DNA of 32,496 nt. It comes from Westiellopsis prolifica IICB1 (GTDB lineage Bacteria; Cyanobacteriota; Cyanobacteriia; Cyanobacteriales; Nostocaceae). Shown in pieces: positions 9,701 through 16,122 of this stretch. The notes under the pieces are model-generated. The model saw nothing but the letters and a program-made list of their open reading frames with translations, had not been told where the DNA came from and did no database searches. The translations under genes were made by a program, and so were the position numbers. The stretch spans positions 3,360,351 through 3,392,846 of the forward strand of contig NZ_NAPS01000001.1 of the NCBI RefSeq assembly GCF_004323185.1. Reading direction: 5' to 3'. Positions within the stretch are counted from its first letter, which is position 1. Every line of letters starts with the position of its first letter.

Positions 9701-10188
9701 AATTGGCTGCACTACCAGATTTGCCAGATGCAAAACGCAAGCATTCTACTAGCAAAAGTTTAGCAAAAGACTCTCAAATCAAAGATTTTCCCGATCAAGG
9801 CTTTAAACCTCTAACTATTTCTCGTGGTTCCGAGTGGTTCCAAGCATTAATTCAGTATCTACAGACAGCCGGACTCAAAGCAACCATTGGTAGATCTTGG
9901 GAAGAACTGCTACAACAACTCCGCCACAAAAGCATTGACTTATTACTAATTTGCTTAGAAGAATCCAGCCTCAAAAAAGAAGTATATTCAGCCCTGAAAA
10001 CACTCGGAAAGTTACCTGTAAAATTACCACCGGTTTTAGTACTAGACCAGCAATTAAATCCTGATCTGACTCAAGAACAATCTCTAGAAAATGCTGTCGG
10101 TGCGATCGCAAACCAAGTTTTACCTCGGTCAATCTCCATGGAAGATTTGCTCAACCATATTCATCAAGCTTTATCAACGAGTGATTAG
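6784..10188 (+). CDS. Hybrid sensor histidine kinase with tandem CBS, PAS and degenerate receiver domains
   Basis: A large cytoplasmic two-component protein of about 1134 residues. In order: a CBS-like pair (to about residue 150), a Lys/Arg-rich linker, a PAS-like segment (PLIQLLERLPWPLMLQ), a HisKA domain with phospho-acceptor H413 in ISHELKTPLT, and a HATPase_c domain with DTGLGIP (near 575) and GTGLGLVL (near 605). Receiver-like modules follow. The first has Asn756 (FLNPLLPLLSGWDVL) where the phospho-accepting Asp is expected. The second has DVILLDPEVP. The third, at the C-terminus, is weak. No membrane segments are visible. Start: the frame is open further upstream through TTG 6727 and ATG 6733; ATG 6784 is chosen because it sits just before the conserved CBS start (MSMLKYPLFEF), but no strong ribosome site decides it. 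It diverges from kaiA; a clock-output role is only suggested by position. Confidence 0.85.
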   Translation: MSMLKYPLFEFVCTVPVCSKTATLKVVWEIFETQECDRLVVLNEQQNPVGIIYSARLLPEILAANQENTNQADSFNLEQALASRESTLIQPIQTLASDWGIEEFSHSLRSQHIKNNINRDWALIDPEGKFLGLIDSPRLLQFVFRQKAQTQPPIEDSTNKTKSRRRKAPVAAKTTKEAKQTIPPSPPLPNHPLIQLLERLPWPLMLQTNTGKIVTQNPAWWEQLGILKDPEGIRQQVEAILNPVVVKNLEYATHKRLVDISINNNAEHYQNQPIVTKTLVRDEHLSPSSEVLLPIAKTTTENSILSTPSEPPTQLSSNVNRCFLDSQHGTCTCVVEVENGQERVWQFAKIPLDSPELKAKNPSSDTTLNSNLWLMLATDVTEQQQLSKELAAKNADLMQLNRLKDEFLACISHELKTPLTAVLGLSRLLVDQQLGQLNERQARYAGLIHQSGRHLMSVVNNILDLTRMETGQMELMLAIVNIRTVCDRAVDEAKAIHAQSRKTTVSSHPQPGGEEHKFNLSIQPGLEEIVADEFRLRQMLVHLLSNAFKFTETGGEIGLRVSRWEGWITFTVWDTGLGIPEHQQHLIFQKFQQLEHPLTRQFEGTGLGLVLTRALARLHGGDLSFLSREGKGSQFTLLLPPSPPKEVGRLAEEELGTQINRRLTTHEIGRNISPQHFTNPSQGTQHRWGQTSTTTTSSHHSTSSQQLVLVVEAVARYIEDFTEQLTGLGYRVVIARSGCEAVEKARRLQPKAVFLNPLLPLLSGWDVLTLIKSDPTTRHIPVIVTATAAEKEQAFANRADGFLSLPVEPQFLAPLLENLYTVSQKKQQNKETKSVVIHTPLRILRFVHPEGENLDLYPLLQQHRIIEVDDIEQAELLAKVWQFDVILLDPEVPAATAYLQKLSQLPRLANLPIVTCDVLTTQTASQIAGLSVFPCLTRSHTNNSDQSKKIDALLSVLQIAVGISCPPSILVVELAALPDLPDAKRKHSTSKSLAKDSQIKDFPDQGFKPLTISRGSEWFQALIQYLQTAGLKATIGRSWEELLQQLRHKSIDLLLICLEESSLKKEVYSALKTLGKLPVKLPPVLVLDQQLNPDLTQEQSLENAVGAIANQVLPRSISMEDLLNHIHQALSTSD

Positions 10189-10190
10189 GG

Positions 10191-10269
10191 AACGGGGAAA
10201 GGGGAAAGGGGAAAGGGGAAAGGGGAAAGGGGAGAGAATTTTTAATGACTAATGACTAATGACTAATGA
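10191..10269. repeat. Heptamer repeats (GGGGAAA)n and (TAATGAC)n
   Basis: Two STRR runs lie back to back: about five GGGGAAA units (10195-10230), then about four TAATGAC units (10244-10269). They fill the space between the convergent kinase and glycerate kinase genes. The TAATGAC run overlaps the last codons of the glycerate kinase on the minus strand, so that protein's C-terminal residues (VISH, stop) are encoded by repeat sequence. Confidence 0.9.
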
Positions 10270-11149
10270 CAATATTGCCGAAACTATGATCGGAGTTGAT
10301 CTCAATTACTAAATCAACTAGGGTGGGAGATTCAATTAAGGGCTTAATGAATAATTCTGGATGGAGAGAACGCCAAAAATACTTGACAAATTGCTCAACT
10401 TCTGTGTCACTCATCCCTGATTTGCCAACAGCAATCATTTCCCTTTCTGCTTGCTTGCGCCACTCTAAAGAAAGTCGATAATCTTTGGGATGCAACACGA
10501 TTAAGCCATCCAATCTTTCCCATAGTGGCAAATAATCATGCAAGTTACGATTCATATCACGGGCAAAAGCTTGATCTTCAGGGGTGATAATCGGAGGTGG
10601 TGGGTGATCAAATGCACTAGGATTAATAGGTCGCACACCTACAAACCAACCCTCAAATAATACAAAATCTGCATTTGTCACAAGTTCGGGAGTAGTTCGA
10701 TCGCCAGCACCATTGTGTACTGATTTATCAAAGCGAGGAACCGACACTGGAAATTCACAATTGCGAACTTTATTTAATACAGTTAAGCCTAACTCAACAT
10801 CATGGGTTCCAGGTGGACCGCGCCAAATCAAACGGGGATCATGCTGTTTGAGAATTTGGCGATCGCCATAGGTTTTGTATAAGTCATCCAAAGACAAACT
10901 CAGGGTCTGATATCCCAAATGTTGAAAAATCAAAGCCAAAACTCGACACAAAGTAGTTTTACCAGTCCCTTGTCCTCCCAAAATACCCTGAATCAACGGA
11001 CGATTTAATTGCTGTCGGTGGGACACCAACTTTGTAGCCAAAGGTATCCACAAATTACATAACACCTCCGACACCATCTGAGGCTGCATCCGCAGATGAG
11101 TTTGGCAAAATTCAATTACATCAGGATATACAGATTTGTCAATAGTCAT
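10256..11149 (-). CDS. D-glycerate 3-kinase (plant/cyanobacterial GLYK type)
   Basis: Predicted D-glycerate 3-kinase, which phosphorylates glycerate to 3-phosphoglycerate and closes the photorespiratory pathway. The 297-residue P-loop protein has Walker A GGQGTGKTT (about residues 58-66), SLDDLYKTYGDR, RGPPGTHDVELGL and the FEGWFVGVRP motif, which are hallmarks of this family related to phosphoribulokinase/uridine kinase. Length fits the core family without a transit peptide. The ATG start gives a normal N-terminus. It is convergent with the hybrid kinase; the Ycf20-like gene lies upstream on the same strand with a 96-bp gap that carries a palindromic repeat. The C-terminal few residues derive from an STRR. 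Confidence 0.87.
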   Translation of the reverse strand: MTIDKSVYPDVIEFCQTHLRMQPQMVSEVLCNLWIPLATKLVSHRQQLNRPLIQGILGGQGTGKTTLCRVLALIFQHLGYQTLSLSLDDLYKTYGDRQILKQHDPRLIWRGPPGTHDVELGLTVLNKVRNCEFPVSVPRFDKSVHNGAGDRTTPELVTNADFVLFEGWFVGVRPINPSAFDHPPPPIITPEDQAFARDMNRNLHDYLPLWERLDGLIVLHPKDYRLSLEWRKQAEREMIAVGKSGMSDTEVEQFVKYFWRSLHPELFIKPLIESPTLVDLVIEINSDHSFGNIVISH

Positions 11150-11170
11150 TGGTATTTATTCTCCCCCTTC

Positions 11171-11230
11171 CCCACACATCCCACACCCAGACGCGATGAA
11201 TCGCGTCTCTACATTACTCCCCACACTTCC
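11171..11230. repeat. Dispersed palindromic repeat (AGACGCGAT-GA-ATCGCGTCT core)
   Basis: AGACGCGATGAATCGCGTCT at 11189-11208 is an inverted repeat flanked by C-rich CCCACAC... on the left and CTACATTACTCCCCACAC on the right. A near-identical unit including both flanks lies inside the glycosyltransferase gene (14606-14655), and the palindrome core recurs at 12805-12830. It is a short dispersed repeat in the gap between the glycerate kinase and the Ycf20-like gene. Confidence 0.8.
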
Positions 11231-11245
11231 CAATTTTTAAATTGT

Positions 11246-11578
11246 TTATGAACCCAGCTTGAATGCTTCCAAAAATAAGCTGTAGGTGAGACCAATTTTT
11301 AGATAGTTGATTGCTTGCACCCAAAATACTTGGCGTGATAGGACACTGCGATTGTAAAATATTCTATTGGCAATTTCTGTTGCCAACACTAAACTTCCAG
11401 CGACTACAATATCCCATTCTGCTGTTTGTCCGGCTGTTGTTGCAACTGCACTTCCGAGAAAAAAACCTAATAAAAAACTGATAATTAATATAGATATGCG
11501 TCGCCAAGGGTTGAAAATCCATTGTTCTAACCGCCGAGCGATCGCATTGAATAAGTTGTTGAGACGAGTATTTTGCAT
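11246..11578 (-). CDS. Ycf20-like membrane protein (DUF565)
   Basis: A 110-residue protein of the DUF565/Ycf20 family, found in cyanobacteria and plastids. The recognisable core is LEQWIFNPWRRISILIISFLLGFFLGSAVATTAGQTAEWDI followed by a second hydrophobic region, VVAGSLVLATEIANRIFY, giving two or more membrane segments. Plastid and algal relatives have been linked to photoprotection and thylakoid function; the role here is not known. It is on the same strand as the glycerate kinase and upstream of it, with a repeat between them. The ATG start gives the normal family N-terminus. Confidence 0.85.
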   Translation of the reverse strand: MQNTRLNNLFNAIARRLEQWIFNPWRRISILIISFLLGFFLGSAVATTAGQTAEWDIVVAGSLVLATEIANRIFYNRSVLSRQVFWVQAINYLKIGLTYSLFLEAFKLGS

Positions 11579-11809
11579 GATTGATTATGGTGACATTGAT
11601 CAAAATCTGATTAGATATTCCCATCTTGAAGATATTAGGTTTAGCATAAATTCATGTGGATAAGATTGAAGCTGTTTTGGGTTTAGGGTGAACACAAAAA
11701 TTCATGGATTTTATCATGATTTTGAGCTGACCAGAAGAAATGAAGCGTCAAGGAAATTTTCCTAACTTCCTTCGGTATTGATGCTCATAATGACATAAAG
11801 TATACATCC

Positions 11810-11923
11810 AATACTGCTCGGATAAGACAAATCAATTGACATTTAAATCCCGTAGAGACGCGATATATCGCGTCTGGTATAACCCCAAAATTATGACGAA
11901 AAATCCTATTCCTTGCAGTATTG
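11810..11923. mobile_element. MITE-like element, copy A
   Basis: A 114-bp non-coding element bounded by AATACTG and CAGTATTG and flanked on both sides by GTATACATCC (11800-11809 and 11924-11933), a 10-bp target duplication. Internally it carries CTCGGATAAGACAAATC near one end, a central GTAGAGACGCGATATATCGCGTCT inverted repeat, and ATTATGACGAAAAAT near the other. These features match copy B (reverse orientation) and copy C, and the right half matches partial copy D. No ORF, so it is non-autonomous. Confidence 0.85.
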
Positions 11924-12028
11924 GTATACATCCTACCCTGAATTCTCAAAAAATTTGTAGTCGGCAATTCAATCAGTCACCAGTAATTTGTGATCAGTGA
12001 GGTGCTTGCATGTTCACTGAATCACTGG

Positions 12029-12141
12029 CAATACGGTTCGGTTAAGAATTTTTCGTCATGATTTGGGCATGTAGAGACGTGCCATGGCACGTCTCTACAG
12101 GGTTTAGATACCAATCGATTTGTCTTATCCGAACCGTATTG
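12029..12141. mobile_element. MITE-like element, copy B
   Basis: A 113-bp element with terminal inverted repeats CAATACGGTTCGG / CCGAACCGTATTG, flanked by a perfect 10-bp duplication GAATCACTGG (12019-12028 and 12142-12151). Its centre is the perfect 28-bp palindrome at 12071-12098 (GTAGAGACGTGCCA and its complement). It lies in the opposite orientation to copy A. It is the cleanest copy in the window. It occupies the space just upstream of the lipoprotein gene, 77 bp before its start. Confidence 0.9.
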
Positions 12142-12218
12142 GAATCACTGGTCAATGTTGATATTAGGTTACTATTTGAACGATCAAAAAAATACTTATT
12201 TGTAATATCTATAAGAAT

Positions 12219-12776
12219 ATGAAATCGCTAATCTACCGTCATGCTGTTCTTGCAGCTGCTTGCTTGGGATTGCTTTTGTTACCTGTAGGGTGCTATGAAC
12301 TTAAAGTATCCATTGAAGAAGAGCAATCTTCTGAATCTCAATCAAACACTAACTCAGAAAGTGCGATCGCTTCTACTTTGGATACTTCTGTAGCGATACC
12401 TCAAAAAAAATCCTTATTTGCATATCATCAAGGCTCAACAGTCAAAGCAGCAGGTCAGGGAAGTTTACGAATGAGTAATCAAACCGAACAACCTGTGCGC
12501 CTTGCTTTACTAGCACGCAAAGCAGGAGTTAAAAGTAATTCTAAAGAAAATTATGCAGTCCCAGCACATTGGGATTTTGCCCCAGGGGAAGGTAGTGAAA
12601 AAGGTTTAATCTTATCCCTACCTAACAATAAAATCAAAATCGAAAAAGGAGATGTTTTAGTCGCCTTTGCACAGGATGGTTCCCGTCGCTACTGGGGACC
12701 TTACGTAGTTGGCGAAACTCCCTCCCCCGTCTGGAACCCGCAAAAGCAAGAATGGGAATTAATTCTTAGTCAATAG
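12219..12776 (+). CDS. Putative lipoprotein of unknown function
   Basis: A 185-residue protein beginning MKSLIYRHAVLAAACLGLLLLPVGC, a signal peptide with a lipobox-like LPVGC; the Pro at -3 is atypical, so lipidation is likely but not certain. After the cysteine comes a Ser/Glu/Asn-rich spacer (EEEQSSESQSNTNSES), then a soluble domain with NQTEQPVRLALLARK, HWDFAPGEGSEKGLILSLPNN and a Trp/Tyr-rich end (SRRYWGPYVVGETPSPVWNPQKQEWELILSQ). I do not recognise the domain. The last codons and stop coincide with AGTCAAT heptamer repeats. It stands alone, with MITE copy B upstream and an STRR region downstream. Confidence 0.75.
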   Translation: MKSLIYRHAVLAAACLGLLLLPVGCYELKVSIEEEQSSESQSNTNSESAIASTLDTSVAIPQKKSLFAYHQGSTVKAAGQGSLRMSNQTEQPVRLALLARKAGVKSNSKENYAVPAHWDFAPGEGSEKGLILSLPNNKIKIEKGDVLVAFAQDGSRRYWGPYVVGETPSPVWNPQKQEWELILSQ

Positions 12777-13249
12777 TCAATAGTCATTGATCAAGGGTCA
12801 TTGGTACAGACGCGATGAATCGCGTCTGTACAATGGTTATTGGTTATTTTCTCTTGTCCTTTTTGTCCCCTCATTTAATATTTGTTTTGAGAACAAAGAG
12901 CAAAAAATCACGTCAAACGACTATTGACTATTGACTAGTGACCCTTGACTTTTGACCCTTGACCATTGACCATTGACCCTTGACCCTAGCCCTTTCAAGG
13001 TGACTCATAAAATCTCTTTTTTCCTCTCTGCGCTCTCTGCGTTCTCTGCGGTTTAAAAGTTATTTATTTAACCGCAGAGGCACAGAGAACACAGAGATAA
13101 GAGCTTACAGAGGAGTTGATTGTTGAGAATTTTGCTCCACCTTGAAAGGGCTAACCCTTGACCCTTGACCCTTGACCCTTGACCCTTGACTAGTGACCCT
13201 TGACCATTGACCATTGACTATTGACTATTGACTCTTGACTTTTGACTAA
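12777..13249. repeat. Repeat region: palindrome plus TTGACNN heptamer arrays
   Basis: This 473-bp gap contains no gene. From left to right: AGTCAAT-type units; a near-perfect 26-bp palindrome (TACAGACGCGAT-GA-ATCGCGTCTGTA, 12805-12830); TTGACNN heptamers (TTGACTA, TTGACCC, TTGACCA; about 12910-12986); an inverted-repeat element at 12987-13153; and a second TTGACNN run (13154-13247) that reaches the start codon of the glycosyltransferase. The heptamer array appears to be one array interrupted by the inserted element. Confidence 0.85.
12987..13153. mobile_element. Inverted-repeat element with TA ends, inside a heptamer array
   Basis: A 167-bp segment bounded by TAGCCCTTTCAAGGTG (12987-13002) and its exact reverse complement CACCTTGAAAGGGCTA (13138-13153). 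If the outer TA is the duplicated target, this looks like a Tc1/mariner-IS630 type MITE. The interior holds a long hairpin of CTCTGCG...GCAGAG units (about 13022-13103). The same end sequence, CCACCTTGAAAGG, recurs alone at about 19526-19538. No ORF. Confidence 0.6.
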
Positions 13250-15285
13250 ATGACAATTCGCACTTTTGACCAGTTGTTTAATAGGATTAGCAAACGTCCA
13301 GCCTTGGCGATCGCACTGTCAACTTTGTGGTTGATTTTGGTTGGTGGGATCGCATTTTTTTGGCATTTGGGTAGTATTGGGCTAATAGATGAAACCGAGC
13401 CTTTGTTTGCTGAAGCTTCTCGGCAAATGTATGTAACAGGCGATTGGATCACACCATTTTTTAACGGTAAAACTCGCTTTGATAAGCCTGCTTTGATTTA
13501 CTGGTGTCAGGCGATCGCATACAACATTTTCGGTGTAAATGAGTGGTCGGTGCGTCTACCAAGTGCGATCGCGGCAATGAGTGTAATTGCCCTAGCATTC
13601 TACACTGTACAATGGCAACTTGCAAAACAAGATGCCTTAGAACAAGTTTTTCGTCCTTCCAGACGCTGGTTAACAGCAGGTTTAGTAGCAGCTGTAATGG
13701 CACTCAATGCCGAAATGATTGTCTGGGGAAGAACTGGTGTCTCAGATATGTTGCTGACTGGCTGTATTGGATCGGCTTTGTTGTGCTTTTTTATGGGATA
13801 CGCAAGTCAGGAGGGATCGGGGATCGGGGATCGGGGATCGGGGATCGGGGACAGGGGACAGGGGGGACAGGGGGGACAGGGGAGACAAGGGGGACAGGGG
13901 GGACAGGGGGGACAAGGGGGAATTTCTCTTTCCCAATCCCCAATCCCCAATAATTGGTATTTGGCTTGTTACGTACCTGTCTCTTATACACATCTAGATG
14001 TGTATAAGAGACAGGAATTTCTCTTTCCCAATCCCCAATCCCCAATAATTGGTATTTGGCTTGTTACGTACTCATTGCTGGTGCAATTTTGACTAAAGGC
14101 CCTGTGGGTATTGTTTTACCTGGGTTGATTATTGGTGTATTTTTGCTTTATTTGGGCAAATTGCGAGAGGTTGCGCGGGAAATGCGCCTCTTAGTAGGTA
14201 TGCTAATTATCTTGGGTTTATCAGTGCCTTGGTATGTCCTAGTAATTTGGCGCAATGGCTGGAATTACATTAACTCCTTTTTTGGCTACCACAATATTGA
14301 ACGCTTTACAGAAGTAGTCAATGGTCATAGAGCTCCTTGGTACTTTTATTTTTTGGTAGTATTACTGGGTTTCGCTCCTTACTCGGTATACTTGCCCCTA
14401 TCAATGGCAAGGCTAAAATTTTGGCAGCGTCAGTATTGGCGTTCTCAAGAGCGATCGCAACAACTTGGTATTTTTGCCTTTTTCTGGTTTGTGAGCATCT
14501 TCGGCTTTTTTACCATTGCTGTCACCAAACTTCCTAGCTATGTTTTACCCTTAATGCCAGCAGCAGCAATTCTAGTGGGACTTTTGTGGAGCGATTTCTT
14601 CCAATCCCACACCCCCAGACGCGATGAATCGCGTCTCTACATTACTTCCCACACTCCCCCCACCCCTCTCTCTCCCTCCTCCCTGCTTTGGAGTGGCTGG
14701 ATCAATGTAGTGTTTGTATCAGCGATCGCAGTAGCGCTGTTTTACGTACCCCGACTAATAGGTGCTGATCCGGCTGCACCCGAATTTCGCCAACTGCTGC
14801 AACAATCAGGTTTAACAACTTTGGGAAGTGTGATCTGGTTAGTTTGTGCTGTGATATTGGCTGTGATCATACTGCGTCGTCGTTGGCGTCTATTGATTGG
14901 CGTAAATTTATTGGGGTTTGCGCTGTCTTTACTTTTTGTCCTGACTCCAGCTTTATTTTTAATAGACCAACAGCGTCAGTTACCTTTGAGAGAATTAGCA
15001 GCGATCGCAGTCCAAGCGGAAAAACCAGGTGAAGAATTAGTCATGGTTGGCTTCCAAAAACCCACCGTTGTTTTTTACAGTCAACGCCCTGTAAATTACA
15101 TCAAAATGAGTGCAGCCGCAGGAGATTATGTCAGAACTCAGGCTGTAAATAAAACACAATCTGACTCAATTTTAGTTTTAGCTCAACCGAAAAAGTTTCC
15201 CGAAATGGGTTTGCAACAAGATAGTTATCAAAGTTTAGGAAAAAGTGGTGCTTATCAATTAATTAGAGTGCCTTTAAATAGGTAA
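13250..15285 (+). CDS. Membrane glycosyltransferase, GT39/ArnT-like (interrupted by an assembly artefact)
   Basis: A polytopic glycosyltransferase of the PMT/ArnT (GT39) type, which transfers a sugar from a lipid-linked donor outside the membrane. The first part has the family signature LIDETEPLFAEASRQM, with the catalytic-type acidic residues, and FDKPALIYW. The second part has LTKGPVGIVLPG and many membrane helices. As given, the frame breaks: 13250-14092 and 14056-15285 are in different frames. Between them lies a 38-bp Nextera mate-pair junction adapter (13977-14014) flanked by a 57-bp duplication. Deleting one copy plus the adapter (95 bp) joins the two frames exactly (...NNWYLACYV + LIAGAILTKG...), giving 646 residues. 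The coding region also contains two in-frame repeat insertions (13812-13951 and 14606-14690), both apparently in loops. No ribosome site is visible; heptamer repeats run up to the ATG. A hairpin terminator follows at 15478. Confidence 0.85.
13812..13951 (+). repeat. STRR insertion within the glycosyltransferase coding sequence
   Basis: GGGGATC units, then GGGGGACA units, then CCCAATC units fill this stretch in frame. They encode a Gly/Asp/Arg/Gln-rich loop (SGIGDRGSGIGDRG..., GGQGGQGRQGG...) between the helix ending CFFMGYASQ and the one starting NNWYLACYV. It is the same repeat type as the intergenic block at 62-290, so it is repeat DNA accommodated in a coding region. Confidence 0.85.
13977..14014. 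other. Nextera mate-pair junction adapter (assembly artefact)
   Basis: CTGTCTCTTATACACATCT (13977-13995) is followed directly by its reverse complement AGATGTGTATAAGAGACAG (13996-14014). This is the Tn5 mosaic-end pair that forms the circularisation junction in Nextera mate-pair libraries. The genomic 57 bp before it (13920-13976) are repeated exactly after it (14015-14071). Translated, it yields the well-known contaminant peptide VSYTHLDVYKRQ. It is not biological sequence. Confidence 0.97.
14606..14690 (+). repeat. Dispersed palindromic repeat inside the glycosyltransferase gene
   Basis: The AGACGCGATGAATCGCGTCT palindrome (14617-14636) with C-rich flanks matches the intergenic unit at 11171-11230, including the CTACATTACT(C/T)CCCACAC right side. 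Here it is read in frame as SHTPRRDESRLYITSHTPPTPLSPSSLL, a hydrophilic loop between the helices ending LLWSDFFQ and starting WSGWINVVF. Confidence 0.8.
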
Positions 15286-15293
15286 ATTGTTAG

Positions 15294-15335
15294 TTGCGAT
15301 CGCGTAGCGCCCACTTTGCAGGATCGCTTTGACGT
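15294..15335. repeat. Small dispersed repeat, copy 1
   Basis: The stretch containing GCGATCGCGTAGCGCCCACT and then TTGCAGGATCGCTTTGACGT recurs at 16563-16604 with three substitutions. It belongs to the GCGTAGCG-containing dispersed repeats common in Nostoc genomes. MITE copy C is inserted at its right end, and the similarity to the second copy resumes after the MITE (GACGTTGGTGGTGAATATCGG versus GACGTTTGTGACGAATGTCG). Confidence 0.75.
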
Positions 15336-15439
15336 CAATACGGTTCAGTTAAGGATTTTTAGTGCAAAAATTTGACCTGTAGAGACGCGCTGTTTGAAGC
15401 GTCTCTACAAGAGATTGTGGTCTTATCTGAACCGTATTG
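15336..15439. mobile_element. MITE-like element, copy C
   Basis: A 104-bp element with ends CAATACGGTTCAG / CTGAACCGTATTG and a perfect 10-bp flanking duplication GCTTTGACGT (15326-15335 and 15440-15449). The centre holds GTAGAGACGC...GCGTCTCTAC. It interrupts a small dispersed repeat whose uninterrupted relative is at 16563, which gives an empty-site comparison. No coding capacity. Confidence 0.9.
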
Positions 15440-15477
15440 GCTTTGACGTTGGTGGTGAATATCGGCTCATACCTATC

Positions 15478-15510
15478 AGATCCCCGACTTTTTTAAAAAG
15501 TCGGGGATCT
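15478..15510 (+). terminator. Hairpin terminator after the glycosyltransferase gene
   Basis: AGATCCCCGACTTTTT and its complement AAAAAGTCGGGGATCT form a 16-bp stem with almost no loop, followed by TTCCCTTTT. It lies 193 bp beyond the stop, past the dispersed repeat and MITE copy C. A close relative of this hairpin follows pdhA (30956-30988), so this is also a dispersed repeat used as a terminator-like structure. Confidence 0.65.
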
Positions 15511-15517
15511 TTCCCTT

Positions 15518-15552
15518 TTATCAGTTATCAGTTATCAGTTATCAGTTATCAG
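15518..15552. repeat. Heptamer repeat (TTATCAG)n
   Basis: Five tandem TTATCAG units follow the terminator hairpin; a few TGTTCAC units appear shortly after (about 15596-15611). STRR-type repeat without coding content. Beyond it, 15553-15934 has no gene: it holds a hairpin GAGAGGCGTT...AACGCCTCTC (15697-15733) and AT-rich sequence. Confidence 0.85.
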
Positions 15553-15934
15553 TAAAGAGTAGTGTATTTATTCTTGGGTTTATGATCACTGATAACTGTT
15601 CACTGTTCACTGATTTAATAAGCCTCTTGTGGGTGTTTGACAAAGAATCGGTTGTGGCATCATATTAATAAGACCTTACTGAATATAGTTGGGTGGGAGA
15701 GGCGTTGTCTACTTGGTCGTGGGAACGCCTCTCTTATTTGTATATTAATACGAATAATTCTTATTTGCAATACCTTTTTAGATATTATTTCATAATATTA
15801 TATATTTATCATAGCGTTGTGTATACTGAATGTGTCGCGGGAGCAGAGACGCGAAATCACCTTGTGGGATCTTGCTACGCATTTCTACTTGACAAATAAA
15901 AGCAGCAAATCATACCCTAATTGAAGTGTGTTGA

Positions 15935-16122
15935 GTTTCATCGACACCAGTCACCCGAACCTTGAAAACCGCATAAATTCGTTGAGTGGTGTCGATGCTT
16001 TATGCAGCAACGTTTCCAGGCTGCAAAATCGATGATTTTTTGAGGATTTTTTGTTCAAATCTAGAGTGGTGTCGATCAGGGGGTCTAGAACCCTCTCTGT
16101 GTAAGCGTTCTAGATGTGAACT
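15935..16122 (+). promoter_or_regulatory. Leader region of CRISPR array 1
   Basis: This is the AT-rich stretch immediately upstream of array 1. It holds GAACCTTGAAAACC (15957-15970), also present in the leader of array 2 in the same orientation relative to transcription. It carries three copies of ATCGACACCA or its complement TGGTGTCGAT (15940-15949 minus sense; 15987-15996 and 16067-16076 plus sense). The first two form an inverted repeat around the shared motif. An 8-bp stem TCTAGAAC/GTTCTAGA (16084-16114) stands just before the first repeat. Confidence 0.6.

Noticed and set aside
13977-14014. A Tn5-like transposon end or natural insertion in the glycosyltransferase gene
   Set aside because: There is no transposase and no 9-bp target duplication. 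The exact 38-bp head-to-head mosaic ends with a 57-bp flanking duplication fit a mate-pair library junction.
15693-15899. 68-codon plus-strand ORF before CRISPR array 1
   Set aside because: It covers a hairpin and AT-rich non-coding sequence; there is no ribosome site and no family resemblance.
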